A DNA stretch of 64,000 nucleotides from Roseiarcus sp963758335 (GCA_963758335.1 CAVWVF010000004.1:868001-932000), one strand, 5' to 3'. Counted from the first letter of the stretch, positions 38,597 through 48,146 are shown. Program-made: numbers and translations. The notes: generated by a model not told the origin, from the letters alone.

Positions 38597-41500
38597 TCAG
38601 GTCGCTGTCTGGGACGTGGCGGTTCCATAGAGGCGCGCCCACGCCGCCTCGGCGTCTTCGAGTTCTTCGCGCCGCCGGCCGTAGCCGCATTCATCGATAA
38701 GCTTGCGCGCCTGGTCGAGATCGTCGCGCGCCGAGACCCAGGGGTATGCGTCGGGCCGGTTTTGGATGAGCCCAATCAGCCGCGCGCGATGGAGATGAAT
38801 GTCGGCCAGATGCAGCCGCATAGGCCCGCGCTCGGCGATTTCAAAAGCCTCGTCGAGGTCCTCGCGCGCGCCGACGAAGTCGCCGGTCGCGGCGCGCCAC
38901 AGGGCGCGGGTAAGAATGCCGGGGGCCAGGTAGACTTGTTGGCCAGCACGGCGGAGATAGGCCAAAGCCTCGTTCAGGTGCAGGCCGGCGGGTGTTTCGC
39001 CGCAGAGGATCGTTTCGTAAAGCGCAGCGCGGGCGAGGCTGAGGTGATCGAGAGCAATGGTCAAGATAGGGGCACCGGCGCCGACCCAATCCAGTGTTTG
39101 CGTTGCACGCTTTGAGAAGCTTCTGCAGGCCGTTTTCAATCGCTTGGAATTGTCCGAAGAGCCTCCGTGAATCAGACGGCGCGCGCCAGCGCCGCGCCGG
39201 GTTCGTTCTTTGACCGCGGCTTCGATCCCACGAATAACTGCCGCCACGCGGCGCGCTCGGCCTCGGCAAGAAGCAAATCGCAATATCGAAAGCCTCGCAG
39301 CGAATAGAGCAGCGGCGTACCAGGCGCGGCCACGGTCTGCATCCCCTCGGCTTCGCGGAAGCGGGCCCCAGCCTCCGCGCGCCGGCCTGCGTAATGCAAG
39401 GCATCGGCAACGGTTGCTCAATTCGTACTCCGTTGGCGCGCGTCGTCGCTCCGGCCGGCGTGCGCGACGGCGAGCTCGCCGTCGCGGATCGCGGCACCGA
39501 CGTCGCCCAATGTCAGGTCCAACTCGCTCAGATTGCTGGCGGCGATGGCCGCGTTTCGACGGCGAGGTCGAGACCGGCACGCATTGGCTCACGCGCCTCG
39601 GCCAATCGGCCCAACGCTCGCAAATGCGAGGCGGCTTGATTGAGCAGCCAGCCTTGCGCCGGAAGCGTAAGATTGGGCGAGACCCGCCGCGAGGGCGCGT
39701 CGAAAAAACATGCAACGGCGCCGAGGTCCACGCCAATAGCACCTAGTCTAAACGTACTATAATTACCTCGATGCCCCGATCCGCGCAGGATGCGGTCGCG
39801 ATAAACCCTTTCGCGAGCCTCCTGGTGTATCCCCGCGTGGCAGCCGTGGGCGACGGCCTGATAGAGCGGCTGCAGATCGTCGAGCGTCGGCGCCTCCTTA
39901 TCCGGCGCCTTGATGAGATGCTCGTAAAGTCTACGATGCGCAGCTTTCCAGCTGCCGGGGCGGGCGCGTAGGTCTTTGGCGAAATATTCGCGCAGCAACG
40001 GATGCGCGTCGAGCGAGACGAGCGCGCCGCTTGCATCGCGGTTGACGGTGACAAGCTTGGCGTCGGCGAACCGCGTCAACACGATGTTGCGCTGCGTCTC
40101 GCTCAGTGGCGTCAGCGGCTCGGTCAGCCCTTCGATCGCCGGCGCTCGCCAGAGCGCTTCTAGGCAGCCGGCGTCCGCCGGGCGGTCCGAACAGGCCCAT
40201 CAGCCGCAGCATCGCCAGCGAACGCTGGCCCTTTTCGCCGTCGCCCTCGAACCATGCGACATAGGCGTCCATCGCGCGAAACGCGTGGCCGCCCTGCTCC
40301 TCCAGGTCGGCCTCCTCAAGCTTGACCAAATCGCGCTTGCGGATGTCTCCGCCGTAGGCATCGCGCAGATAAGAGCCGATCAGATTGAGCGTCAGCGCGT
40401 GGCCCTTCACGTCCTCGGAAAGCTGCTCGCGCTCTTGCCGCGTTCCCCTAACGCCTAGACTTTCCAGCAGCCGCGCGCCCGCTTGCTTTGATAGGGGCGC
40501 GAGGTCCCTTTGCGGCGCGGTCGCGCCATAGCTCTCGAGTTCCTTGACCGGGTATCGCGTCGTGACGAGGCAGAGGCCGTTATTGTGCTGGGCGAGGCCC
40601 TTGAGAAGGGCGCGCAAGCCCTCGTCCTTCAACTGGCCTGCCAGCGGAGAGGTCGGCGCATATTGCAGCGGCTCGAGACCATCGAGGATGAGCGCCGCGC
40701 GTTTGTCGCCGATCCATTTGGCGAGGCGCCGGCCCTTGTCATGTACGCTTTTACGCTTTCGACGCCCTCGACGGCCGGCACGCCTAAGAATTTCAGCGCC
40801 TCCGCAAGGAAGAGGTCGGATGAGGCGGCTTGCTGCTCGCTCGATCCCTGGCTGTAGAACGACCAGGCGAAAGCCGCCTCGCAATCCGGCCGTCCATCTC
40901 CGCCATGGCGATCGCCCATTTGGCGACCAGCGCCGTCTTGCCCTCGCCACCGAGCGCGACAAAAGTCAGCACGCGCGGACGCGCTTCGCCAGCGACGGCC
41001 TTGGCCCAGGCGTCTTCGATGAGCGTCATCTCCGCCTCCCGCCCGATCAGTTCTTTGGGCGCGTAGCGATCGATGCGGGAGATGTCATTGAGCACGGCAG
41101 TTGGAGCCGGAAAACTGGTTAGCGCTGGCCGCGGCGGCAAAGGCGAAGCGACAATTGGGCCGGGAGTTCCCCTCGGCGGGAGAATAACTTTCGCGCCACG
41201 AGCTGGTTTGGGCACGGCGGGCTGGCCGGTCAATTCGCGATACAGCTCCTCGAATTCTGGGTCGCTCAAATCAAACGCCTTAACGCGATAGCGCGCGGGG
41301 CTTTTTAGCGGACGAGGGATGCCGTCGGCTGACGCTTCGTCGAGCAGGACCGGGATGAAGCGTGTGTTGCCCTTATCGTCGTAAAGATAGTCGTAGATGA
41401 TGCCGCCTTCCCAGAAGACGCCGCGTCCTTCGTCCGCCTTCACTTTATTTTCGACTCGATCGCGGTACGTTTGCGTGCAGATCACGAGAACGTATTTGGC

Positions 41501-41680
41501 GTTTTCGGGCCGGAGCCGCTCCTCGCACCAACGCGGCCAGCCATGCTTGGGCCGGACCTCAAATTGGTCAATTTCAACGTCCACTCCCATCGAAAGCAGC
41601 GTATTGGCCAATTCGAGAACACGCGCCGAATGCTCGGTCGAGTCGTGGCTGTAGCTGATGAAGACGGTGTCCGCGCCCAT
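38597..41680 (-). pseudogene. Decayed SEFIR-STAND ATPase-TPR protein (NLR-like)
   Basis: Reassembling several frames gives one protein of about 1,000 residues. Start ATG 41680 (MGADTVFISYSHDSTEHSA), then DVEIDQFEVRPKHGWPRWCEERL, marks a SEFIR/TIR-like domain. Next come a STAND NTPase with GREAEMTLIEDAW and P-loop LGGEGKTALVAKW, ALILDGLEPLQYAP (Walker B-like), LCLVTTRYP, GHALTLNLIGSYL, LDAHPLLREYF, and a C-terminal TPR array (LDHLSLARAALYETIL, ADIHLHRARLIGLI). Frame changes occur near 40890, 40745, 40188, 39555 and 39190, and TGA replaces an expected Trp codon at 39418-39420. Such proteins are thought to sense infection and trigger effector activation; this copy is dead. Confidence 0.78.
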
Positions 41681-41990
41681 GACAGCGCCCCGCTCCCCCA
41701 TAGAGACGTGACAATGCAATGAAGCGACCTTAACGCCCGTCAGCGAAAAGGGGAATGCCGTTTTCGCGCGACGAGGCGCAGCGGGTCAGGATTTCGTCAT
41801 CGCGACCCCCGGGTCAAACCCTACGACATTCACACATCTTTTTTTAGCGCTTGCGCTGGGGCGTTTGGCCTGCCTCCCTATGGCGGTGGCAGTGACGGTA
41901 AACTGTCAACATTATCAAGATCTCTCCTACGCCCGCTCAAGCGCCTCTTCAAGAAGGCCGATCGCGGTCCCAAGGGCCCGGGGCGGGCGG
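41681..41990. other. Intergenic, no gene seen
   Basis: This is the upstream region of the SEFIR-STAND pseudogene. It contains a T-rich patch (CATCTTTTTTTAGCG near 41840) but no gene or clear promoter that I can support. Confidence 0.4.
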
Positions 41991-41994
41991 GCTT

Positions 41995-42190
41995 TTCGGC
42001 CTCGCCGAGAATCCCTGCTCCGCGCGAAAAATTCCGTGCGCGTTCCCTGCTCGGGGCAAAAAAACTCCCTGCTTCCCCGCTTAGGGAATTTTGCTGCAAA
42101 GACCTGAAATCCAATGCCTTTTCGGCACGGATTTTCCCCAAAAAGGCCGAGTTCCCTGCGTATTCGCGGCGCGCAGGGAATTTTTCTCCT
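41995..42190. repeat. 21-22 bp periodic intergenic repeat, locus 3
   Basis: TTCCCTGC/TCCCTGC units near 42045, 42067 and 42150 and inverted GCAGGGAATTTTTC near 42173 belong to the same family as the arrays at 7118, 29690, 45697 and 53470. Between them a GGGAATTTTGCTGCAAA stretch is seen. The rest of the gap to 42396 has no supported gene. Confidence 0.6.
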
Positions 42191-42396
42191 GACTCCGCCT
42201 CCAAAAGCCGCTCCGCCTCGGCGAGCTCGACCGACCCGATATGGGCTCACCCCGCTAGGTCTGGCATCCTCCTTGTCGACTTGTGTGGATGCGGTAGGGT
42301 CAAGCCCGGGGGAAGCGATCCAGGGGATGAAGGACAGCGGCTGTGGCTCTGGATCGCCGCGTCACCCTTCGGGCTCCTCGCGATGACGTGTCGCCC

Positions 42397-43713
42397 TTAC
42401 CGCACCAAAGTCAGCCGCTTCGCCGCCCGCGTCAGCCCCGTGTAAAGCCACCGCGCCCGGTGCTCGCGGAAGGCGAAGCTTTCGTCGAACAGCATCACAT
42501 CGTCCCACTGCGAGCCCTGCGCTTTATGGACGGTCAGCGCGTAGCCGTAGTCGAACTCGTCCGACTGGCGCCGCAGAGGCCAGGCGAGCTCGCCGTCGGT
42601 CCCCTCGAAGAAGTGCTTGAGTACCGCCACCTTGACCGCCTTCGCCGCGCCCTCGTCCTCCGCGCGCACGGTCATCTTCACGAAATCCTTCTCCAGGCCG
42701 CCGAGCGCCTCGACCCGCCATAGGCCGCCGTTGATCAAGCCCTTGGTCCGGTCGTTGCGCAGGCAGACGAGCCGGTCGCCGGCGACGGGAAGCGGTTCGG
42801 CGAAGCCGTTGAGCGCACGCATCCGTTGGTTGTAGGCGCGGCGGGTGCGGTTGACCCCGACGAGCACCTGGTCGGCGGCGAGCACCTGGGCCGCGTCGAT
42901 CGCGCCGCGGCGGACGATGCGGGTGTCGCCGTATTGGCCTTCCGGCAATTCGCCGCCCGAGCGAACGACCTGCGACAGCCGGATGATCGGATTGTCCGCC
43001 GCCTGGCGATGGATCGCGGTCAGCATCACGTCGGGGGCGCTTTCCGTGAAATAGCCGCCGCCCTTGACCGGGGGCAACTGGAACGGGTCGCCGAGCACGA
43101 GGATCGGCTTGCCGAACGAGAGGAGGTCGCGCGCGAGCTCAGCGTCGACCATCGAGCATTCGTCGATCACGATGAGGCCCGCGCGGGAAGCGGGGCCGTC
43201 CTCGTTCAGGGTGAAGGTCGGCGCGCCGTCCGCGCCCTCGCTCGCCCGATAGATCAGCGCATGGATGGTGGTCGCGCCGGCGCAGCCGTTGGCGCGCATC
43301 ACCATCGCCGCCTTGCCGGTGAAGGCGGCGAAGAGGGTCTCGCCGTGCGCGCCCTCGGCGACGTGGCGGGCGAGCGTGGTCTTGCCGACGCCGGCGTAGC
43401 CGAACAAGCGGAACACCTGCGGCTCGCCAGCCTTCAGCCAGCGGCCGACCTTGTCGATCGCCTCGGTCTGTTCGCGGGACCATTCGCGCCCGACAGGCCT
43501 CGCGCCGGTCGTCTCCGGCGCGACCGGCGCCGAGGCTGGCGCCGCTTCGGACGCCGCTGGCCTAGTCGCCGCCTTCGCCTGCCCCGGCTCCGCCTTCGCG
43601 CCGCAGCGCGAGCAGGTCGGCGGCTTGCGACCGAGATCATAGTACTTGGCGCCGCAGGCCGGGCACCGGCGCTTGGTTCCGAGCCGGCCCGCGGCACGCG
43701 TTCTCCTGGCCAA
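42397..43713 (-). CDS. RecD-like helicase with N-terminal zinc-ribbon fusion
   Basis: The C-terminal 330 residues are a superfamily 1 DNA helicase of the RecD/exonuclease V alpha type: Walker A GYAGVGKTTLA, FTGKAAMVM, Walker B VIDECSMVD, LGDPFQLPPVKG and the late ALTVHKAQGSQWDDV and YTGLTRAAKRLTLV motifs. Before it stands GTKRRCPACGAKYYDLGRKP with a second CSRCG, a four-Cys ribbon like the TIGR02300/FYDLN proteins, and an Ala/Pro linker. TTG 43713 behind GAGGGGA was preferred because it gives ARRTRAAGRLGTKRRC, the usual start of that small family; the next ATG upstream (43779) adds unconserved sequence. The fusion is unusual. Confidence 0.82.
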   Translation of the reverse strand: MARRTRAAGRLGTKRRCPACGAKYYDLGRKPPTCSRCGAKAEPGQAKAATRPAASEAAPASAPVAPETTGARPVGREWSREQTEAIDKVGRWLKAGEPQVFRLFGYAGVGKTTLARHVAEGAHGETLFAAFTGKAAMVMRANGCAGATTIHALIYRASEGADGAPTFTLNEDGPASRAGLIVIDECSMVDAELARDLLSFGKPILVLGDPFQLPPVKGGGYFTESAPDVMLTAIHRQAADNPIIRLSQVVRSGGELPEGQYGDTRIVRRGAIDAAQVLAADQVLVGVNRTRRAYNQRMRALNGFAEPLPVAGDRLVCLRNDRTKGLINGGLWRVEALGGLEKDFVKMTVRAEDEGAAKAVKVAVLKHFFEGTDGELAWPLRRQSDEFDYGYALTVHKAQGSQWDDVMLFDESFAFREHRARWLYTGLTRAAKRLTLVR

Positions 43714-44011
43714 TCGTGGTCCCCTCAGGCGGCGTAAGATCTTCGAAGCAACGGTTGATTCATGTTTTGAGCGCAGCATTTTATCAGAATTGACGAAAGA
43801 AGCGCCTTGGCTCTCCGAGCCTGCTCCTCGGCGAGACATGGCGGGCCGGCGGGGCTATTCGGCCCGGCCTTGAACGTCCGCTGGGCCAACTTATATGAAA
43901 CTTCGGAAGGCGGTCGGGAGTTTTTCGACAGCCGAAGGAAAATCTGCAACGCCGCCCGGACGGTTCCATGGCGAAAGTCTCGGGCGGGTGAAGCGCCTGA
44001 AGGGGCTTCCA

Positions 44012-44440
44012 ATGGTGCGTGTGACGGCGCTGAGCTCTCCGTTCCTGCTCGGCTTCGACGATGTCGAGCGTGCGCTCGACAAGGTGTCGAAGACGGCGGC
44101 GGACGGTTATCCTCCCTACAACATCGAGCAAATCGCCGCATCGGGCGCCGAACCGGAGAAGCTGCGCATCACCCTCGCGGTGGCGGGCTTTTCGCATGAC
44201 CAGATCGAGGTGACGGTCGAGGAGAATCAGTTGACCATCCGCGGCCGGCAACAGGATGACAAGACGCGCGAATTTTTGCACCGCGGCATCGCGGCGCGGC
44301 AGTTCCAGCGCAGCTTCCTCCTCGCCGAGGGCATGCAGGTCAGGAGCGCCGAACTGTCGCAGGGTTTGTTGTCGATCGACCTGGTCCGGCCGCAGCCGGA
44401 GCGGGTCGTGAAGAAGATCGAGATTTCGGCGCGCGACTAA
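44012..44440 (+). CDS. Hsp20/alpha-crystallin family small heat-shock protein
   Basis: This IbpA-type ATP-independent holdase of 142 residues was taken from ATG 44012 (MVRVTALSSPFLLGFDDVER), the usual start in rhizobial relatives, rather than the longer frame from 43895. The alpha-crystallin domain runs from PPYNIEQIAASGAEPEKLRI through ENQLTIRGRQ to GIAARQFQRSFLLAEGM, with the expected L-x-I/V near the end (GLLSIDLVRP). It forms a co-directional set with the DUF1150 and thyA genes downstream. Confidence 0.92.
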   Translation: MVRVTALSSPFLLGFDDVERALDKVSKTAADGYPPYNIEQIAASGAEPEKLRITLAVAGFSHDQIEVTVEENQLTIRGRQQDDKTREFLHRGIAARQFQRSFLLAEGMQVRSAELSQGLLSIDLVRPQPERVVKKIEISARD

Positions 44441-44489
44441 AGTCGGCGTCGGCGGCGGGTTTCGCGGGCCGCCGGAAAGGAGGGAAGAG

Positions 44490-44750
44490 ATGACATCCGC
44501 AACGGAGAAAGCCCTGGCGTTGACGCCGCAGGAGTTCGCCCATCTGGGCGACGGCGCGCTCGCCTATGTCAAAACGATCAGTTCGGAAGACGTTGCGCGT
44601 CTCTTTCCGCAGGCGCCTCCGCTCCGGCCGGGCGTCATGCTCTTCGCCCTTCTGGGCGCCGACGGCTCGCCGATCCTGCTCACCGATTCGAAAGACGCCG
44701 CGCTCGCCAACGCCATGGAGAATGAACTGCAGACCGTCAGTCTGCACTGA
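44490..44750 (+). CDS. DUF1150 family protein
   Basis: The 86-residue protein matches the DUF1150 family, which in alphaproteobacteria typically follows the Hsp20 gene, as here (49 bp apart). Marks are LTPQEFAHLGDGALAYVK and VMLFALLGADGSPILLTDSK. Its role is unknown, and genetic linkage suggests a part in the heat-shock or proteostasis response. GGAAAGGAGGG precedes ATG 44490. Confidence 0.92.
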   Translation: MTSATEKALALTPQEFAHLGDGALAYVKTISSEDVARLFPQAPPLRPGVMLFALLGADGSPILLTDSKDAALANAMENELQTVSLH

Positions 44751-44833
44751 CGGTGGAGAACTCCGCGCCGGCTCGTCCGGCGCCGGGGAATCAGTTAGAG
44801 AGGGCGGTCCGACGGTTCGAAGGATCGCTCCAT

Positions 44834-45625
44834 ATGCGCCCCTACCTCGATCTCATGCGCGACGCGCTGGAAAACGGCGCGGTCAAGCCGGACCGCACCA
44901 GAACGGGTGTGCGCTCGCTGTTCGGCCGCCAGATCCGCTTCGACCTCGAGCAGGGCTTTCCCCTCGTCACAACGAAGCGCCTGCATCTCAAGTCGATCGT
45001 GCGGGAGCTCGTCTGGTTCCTGAAAGGCGACACCAACATCGCCTATCTCAAGGCGCACGGGGTCTCGATCTGGGACGAATGGGCGGACGCCGGCGGCGAC
45101 CTCGGCCCCGTCTATGGCAAGCAGTGGCGCGCCTGGGAAGGCCCGGACGGCCGGAACTACGATCAGATCGACTGGCTTCTCAAGGAAATCCGCCGCAACC
45201 CGGATTCGCGCCGCCTCATCGTCTCGGCCTGGAACGTGCCGGACATCGAGCGGATGAAGCTGCCGCCCTGCCACTGCCTGTTCCAGTTCAACGTGACCGG
45301 CGGAAAACTGTCGTGCCAGCTCTACCAGCGCTCGGCGGACATCTTTCTCGGCGTGCCGTTCAACATCGCGAGCTACGCCCTGCTCACCCACCTGATCGCG
45401 CGCGAATGCGTGCTCGGCGTCGGCGCGTTCGTCCATACGTTCGGCGACGCCCACCTCTACCGCAACCACGAGGACCAGGCGCGCGAGCAGCTTGCGCGCA
45501 CGCCGCGCCCGCTGCCAAGACTCGTGCTTGGAGACGTCGGCTCGATCTTCGACCTCAACGCCGATGCGATTTCCTTCGAGGGCTACGATCCCTGGCCCGC
45601 GATCAAGGCGAAGGTCGCGGTGTGA
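44834..45625 (+). CDS. thyA: Thymidylate synthase
   Basis: ThyA methylates dUMP to dTMP using 5,10-methylene-THF. The 263-residue length is standard once ATG 44834 is used (MRPYLDLMRDALENG); an in-frame ATG at 44753 would add 27 unconserved residues. The catalytic Cys146 lies in LPPCHCLFQFNV, and the dUMP-binding RRLIVSAWN and YQRSADIFLGVPFNIASY are present. folA follows about 1.2 kb downstream in the same direction, and together they form the dTMP/folate cycle pair. Confidence 0.97.
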   Translation: MRPYLDLMRDALENGAVKPDRTRTGVRSLFGRQIRFDLEQGFPLVTTKRLHLKSIVRELVWFLKGDTNIAYLKAHGVSIWDEWADAGGDLGPVYGKQWRAWEGPDGRNYDQIDWLLKEIRRNPDSRRLIVSAWNVPDIERMKLPPCHCLFQFNVTGGKLSCQLYQRSADIFLGVPFNIASYALLTHLIARECVLGVGAFVHTFGDAHLYRNHEDQAREQLARTPRPLPRLVLGDVGSIFDLNADAISFEGYDPWPAIKAKVAV

Positions 45626-45696
45626 GGGGCGTAGCGAACCGCGGACAGCTCCCATGCAGACAGCCGGCGAAGGTTCTCCTCGACGTGAGAACTCGC

Positions 45697-45893
45697 TGTT
45701 CTCCCTGTTTTTCCCTGATAACTAGCCGCAAACAGGCGGAGTCGCGCCCTTCCATCGCACTTTTGCGTGAAAAAAGGATATGAGTTCAATGGCTTACGCC
45801 ACGTACCCACGCGCGTCAATAGTAAAATTAACAGGGAAATTTTTTGCGCGTAACAGGGAAATTATTCGGCGTAACAGGGAAATAGCAGGAGGG
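45697..45893. repeat. 21-22 bp periodic intergenic repeat, locus 4
   Basis: AACAGGGAAAT starts at 45830, 45852 and 45873 (22 and 21 bp apart). Inverted units (CTCCCTGTTTTTCCCTGAT) lie at about 45700. The two arms point toward each other around a central non-repeat stretch, so the locus could fold into a long stem. Confidence 0.75.
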
Positions 45894-45993
45894 AGCCGAG
45901 CGAACGCGTTTCGTCGCCATACCCTTCGCCTCCGCCCCTACCGGATTCACACAAGTCATTTCTTATCGAGTTCCGCGCGGCCGGCGAGTCTCC

Positions 45994-46153
45994 CCTTCTC
46001 CGCGAAGCGGAGAAGGTGGCGCGGAGCGCCGGATGGGGTGTGGAGAGCAGGAATGCGTCGATGAAAGCTTCGCGGTGACGGTCGTGCAATGGGACTCCTG
46101 GTTCAGAGAGCGGACCATTCACCATCCGGCCCCCGGATCTCAGTCCGGGGGCC
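45994..46153. repeat. Hairpin-bearing repeat element upstream of the DUF559 gene
   Basis: A hairpin CCTTCTCCGC-GAA-GCGGAGAAGG (45994-46016) leads into GGTGGCGC, a GGATGGGGTGTGG core (46031-46043) and GCGTCGATGAAAGCTTCGCG. A second perfect hairpin GGCCCCCGGA/TCCGGGGGCC (46128-46153) follows. The core and its neighbours recur at 46605-46679 (direct) and 46690-46750 (inverted). Confidence 0.75.
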
Positions 46154-46214
46154 GTGTCGCCTCCCAGCGGTGGGGACAGTGGGGAAGGGGTCACGCTTGT
46201 GATCGGTAGACAAG

Positions 46215-46580
46215 ATGGACGAGCCGCCGCGTTTCAGTCAGTCCTCGCGCAAGTTCGCTCGGGTGCAGCGTCAGAACATGACGAGGGCGGAGACCATGCT
46301 TTGGCGCGCGGTGCGGAATCATCAGATCGACGGACACGGCTTTCGCAGGCAAACGCCAATCAGACCCTATTTCGCGGATTTCGTTTGTCTTGCGCGAAAA
46401 ATCGTCGTCGAAGCGGACGGCCGCACGCACGAGACGGCGGATGCGAAGATCAAGGACGCCGAGAGGGATGCATGGTTTCGACGCGCGGGATTTCGCGTTC
46501 TTCGATTTCCCGACGAGCTCATCATCGGCGGACTGCCGATCGTCATCGAGCGCATTCGTGCGGCGCTGCGCGAGACATGA
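46215..46580 (+). CDS. DUF559 endonuclease-domain protein
   Basis: This 121-residue protein belongs to the DUF559/very-short-patch-repair-like nuclease family. AETMLWRAVRNHQIDGHGFRRQ is followed by a PD-(D/E)xK-type core, YFADFVCLARKIVVEADGRTH, and the conserved FRVLRFPDELI. Partners and substrate are unknown; DUF559 genes are widely scattered in proteobacteria. It is flanked on both sides by copies of a hairpin repeat, which suggests that gene and repeats travel or spread together (inference). Confidence 0.85.
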   Translation: MDEPPRFSQSSRKFARVQRQNMTRAETMLWRAVRNHQIDGHGFRRQTPIRPYFADFVCLARKIVVEADGRTHETADAKIKDAERDAWFRRAGFRVLRFPDELIIGGLPIVIERIRAALRET

Positions 46581-46604
46581 AATCCCCTTCCGCGAAGCGC
46601 GGCA

Positions 46605-46679
46605 GGCGGCGCCGACTGGGGTGCGGAAAACGGGGACGCGTCGATGAAAGGTTCGCGGTGACGTTCGTGCAATCGGGCC
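46605..46679. repeat. Direct copy of the DUF559-flanking repeat
   Basis: GCGTCGATGAAAGGTTCGCG with TGACGTTCGTGCAATCGGG (46635-46679) matches 46055-46093 in the same orientation with few mismatches. It begins right after the DUF559 stop. Confidence 0.7.
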
Positions 46680-46689
46680 GAGGTCTATG

Positions 46690-46750
46690 CAGCGGGCCAC
46701 ACCCCATCCGGGGCTTCGCGCCACCTTCCCCAGCAAGCTGGGGAAGGTGA
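46690..46750. repeat. Inverted copy of the repeat with a 13-bp perfect stem
   Basis: CACCTTCCCCAGC (46722-46734) pairs perfectly with GCTGGGGAAGGTG (46737-46749). Read on the minus strand, the sequence AAGGTGGCGCG, CCGGATGGGGTGTGG matches the core of the element at 45994, in the opposite orientation. Confidence 0.75.
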
Positions 46751-46838
46751 ACGCGCGACCTTGGAGATGTGTGAGTATAGTAGCCGCCGCTCCACGGGGT
46801 CGTCTCCCGCAAGGGGAGAAAGAGGAGCGTGTGGCGCC

Positions 46839-47387
46839 GTGACGCCGCCCCTCGTCCTCGTCGCGGCCGTCGCCCGCAACGGCGTCATTGGAGGCCGCAA
46901 CCGGCTGTTGTGGCGGCTGCCGAGCGACCTCAAGCGCTTCAAGGCGCTGACGATGGGCAAGCCGCTCGTCATGGGGCGCAAGACGTTCGAGTCGGTCGCA
47001 CGGCTGCTGCCCGGACGCGAGACGATCGTGGTCACGCGCGACGAGCGCTCTTCGGCGGAAGGCGTCCGCGTCGCCCACGGTCTCGAAGAAGCCCTCGCGC
47101 TTGCGGCCGAGCGCGCTGCAGCGATGGGCGCCGACGCTGTCGTCATCGCCGGCGGGGGCGAAATCTATGCGCAGACAATCGACCGCGCCGAGCGGCTCGC
47201 GATCACCGAAGTCGCGCTCGAGCCGGAAGGCGACGCCCGCTTTCCGCCGATCGATCCCGGCGTCTGGCGGGAAGTCCGGCGCGAGCACGGCGCGCGCGGG
47301 CCTAAGGACGAGGCCGACTTCACGTTCGTCGAGTATGAGCGCGTGGGCGTGAACGAATCGGCGGCTCGCGCAAAACGTCGCTACTGA
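46839..47387 (+). CDS. folA: Dihydrofolate reductase
   Basis: FolA reduces dihydrofolate with NADPH. The GTG 46839 start, behind GAGGAG, gives 182 residues. The fold is standard: LVLVAAVARNGVIGGRNRLLW (active site), the Asp in LPSDLKRFKALTMGKPLVMG, RKTFESVARLLPGRETIVVT and VIAGGGEIYAQTI for NADPH. The tail after EADFTFVEYERV is about ten residues longer than usual. It lies downstream of thyA with the DUF559 region between; in related bacteria thyA and folA are often closer, so the intervening insert may be secondary. Confidence 0.95.
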   Translation: MTPPLVLVAAVARNGVIGGRNRLLWRLPSDLKRFKALTMGKPLVMGRKTFESVARLLPGRETIVVTRDERSSAEGVRVAHGLEEALALAAERAAAMGADAVVIAGGGEIYAQTIDRAERLAITEVALEPEGDARFPPIDPGVWREVRREHGARGPKDEADFTFVEYERVGVNESAARAKRRY

Positions 47388-47579
47388 TCGAATTCTAACA
47401 CTTGGCGCCCCAACCGGGATGTCGCCAAAAGGGGGCGGGAAGCGGATGTTCCAACGAGGATTTGATTGGTGCTGCCGCAACACCTCTGTGCCATAGCGAG
47501 TCCTTGCAGTCGCGGCGCATTGCGCCGCATAATTACGGCGGCGCATTGATACCTGCCATCTTGGCGAATTGCGTCGCTC

Positions 47580-48146
47580 CTATTTATGTCCCGAGCGCAG
47601 CACGCCAGTCCGGCCAGGGTACTGGGCCTTCGGATTCTGCCGCCACCAGAACTCAACGGTCACTGGAATGCGCCATTTCTTGGCGAGGCGGTCCACTTCC
47701 TTCCAAACGTCGGGTGCCGAACGTCCCTGCACCGAAATGCCGAGGTCGGGATAATACTTGAAGCCTTCCTCTTCGTATTTCTCTGCCTTCGCTGGAGTGT
47801 GAAGTTCGCGGACCAACCTGTCGCCCTCGACCCCCTTGGCCTTAACATGCGCGATCGTCGTTAACAGGATGGCCGACCAGCGTGGGTTGTGAATCGCCTT
47901 GCCATTCACGGAAGCCGAAACCGGCTTCGTGAAAGTTAGCCCGGGCGCGCTGTCGAACTCCATTTTCCCACTACTCGTCGTGGTTGGAGTAGTTTGCGGC
48001 TGATCATCGCGCTCCATGCCGAGTTGCTCCATCGCCTCCCGAACAATCCGATCGATGGTTTCGCTCGGCGTGTTAGTGCCGAACCAAGCCGCGATAGACT
48101 TGAGGTCGGCAAATGTGGCGTCGTTGATTCTAACTACGGGCATCAT
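47580..48146 (-). CDS. Hypothetical protein divergent from the restriction enzyme, possible DNA-binding controller
   Basis: I do not recognise this family. ATG 48146 was preferred because GGAG lies six bases upstream. The first 50 residues (VVRINDATFADLKSIAAWFG, SETIDRIVREAMEQLG) look like a short beta strand and two helices, compatible with a ribbon-helix-helix DNA-binding unit. The rest (residues 60-188) is a mixed domain ending ISVQGRSAPDVWKEVDRLAK, then VEFWWRQNPKAQYPGRTGVL. Two 13-bp near-palindromes lie in its promoter, and the divergent gene is a restriction-modification enzyme, so a regulator or partner role is plausible (inference). Confidence 0.6.
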   Translation of the reverse strand: MMPVVRINDATFADLKSIAAWFGTNTPSETIDRIVREAMEQLGMERDDQPQTTPTTTSSGKMEFDSAPGLTFTKPVSASVNGKAIHNPRWSAILLTTIAHVKAKGVEGDRLVRELHTPAKAEKYEEEGFKYYPDLGISVQGRSAPDVWKEVDRLAKKWRIPVTVEFWWRQNPKAQYPGRTGVLRSGHK

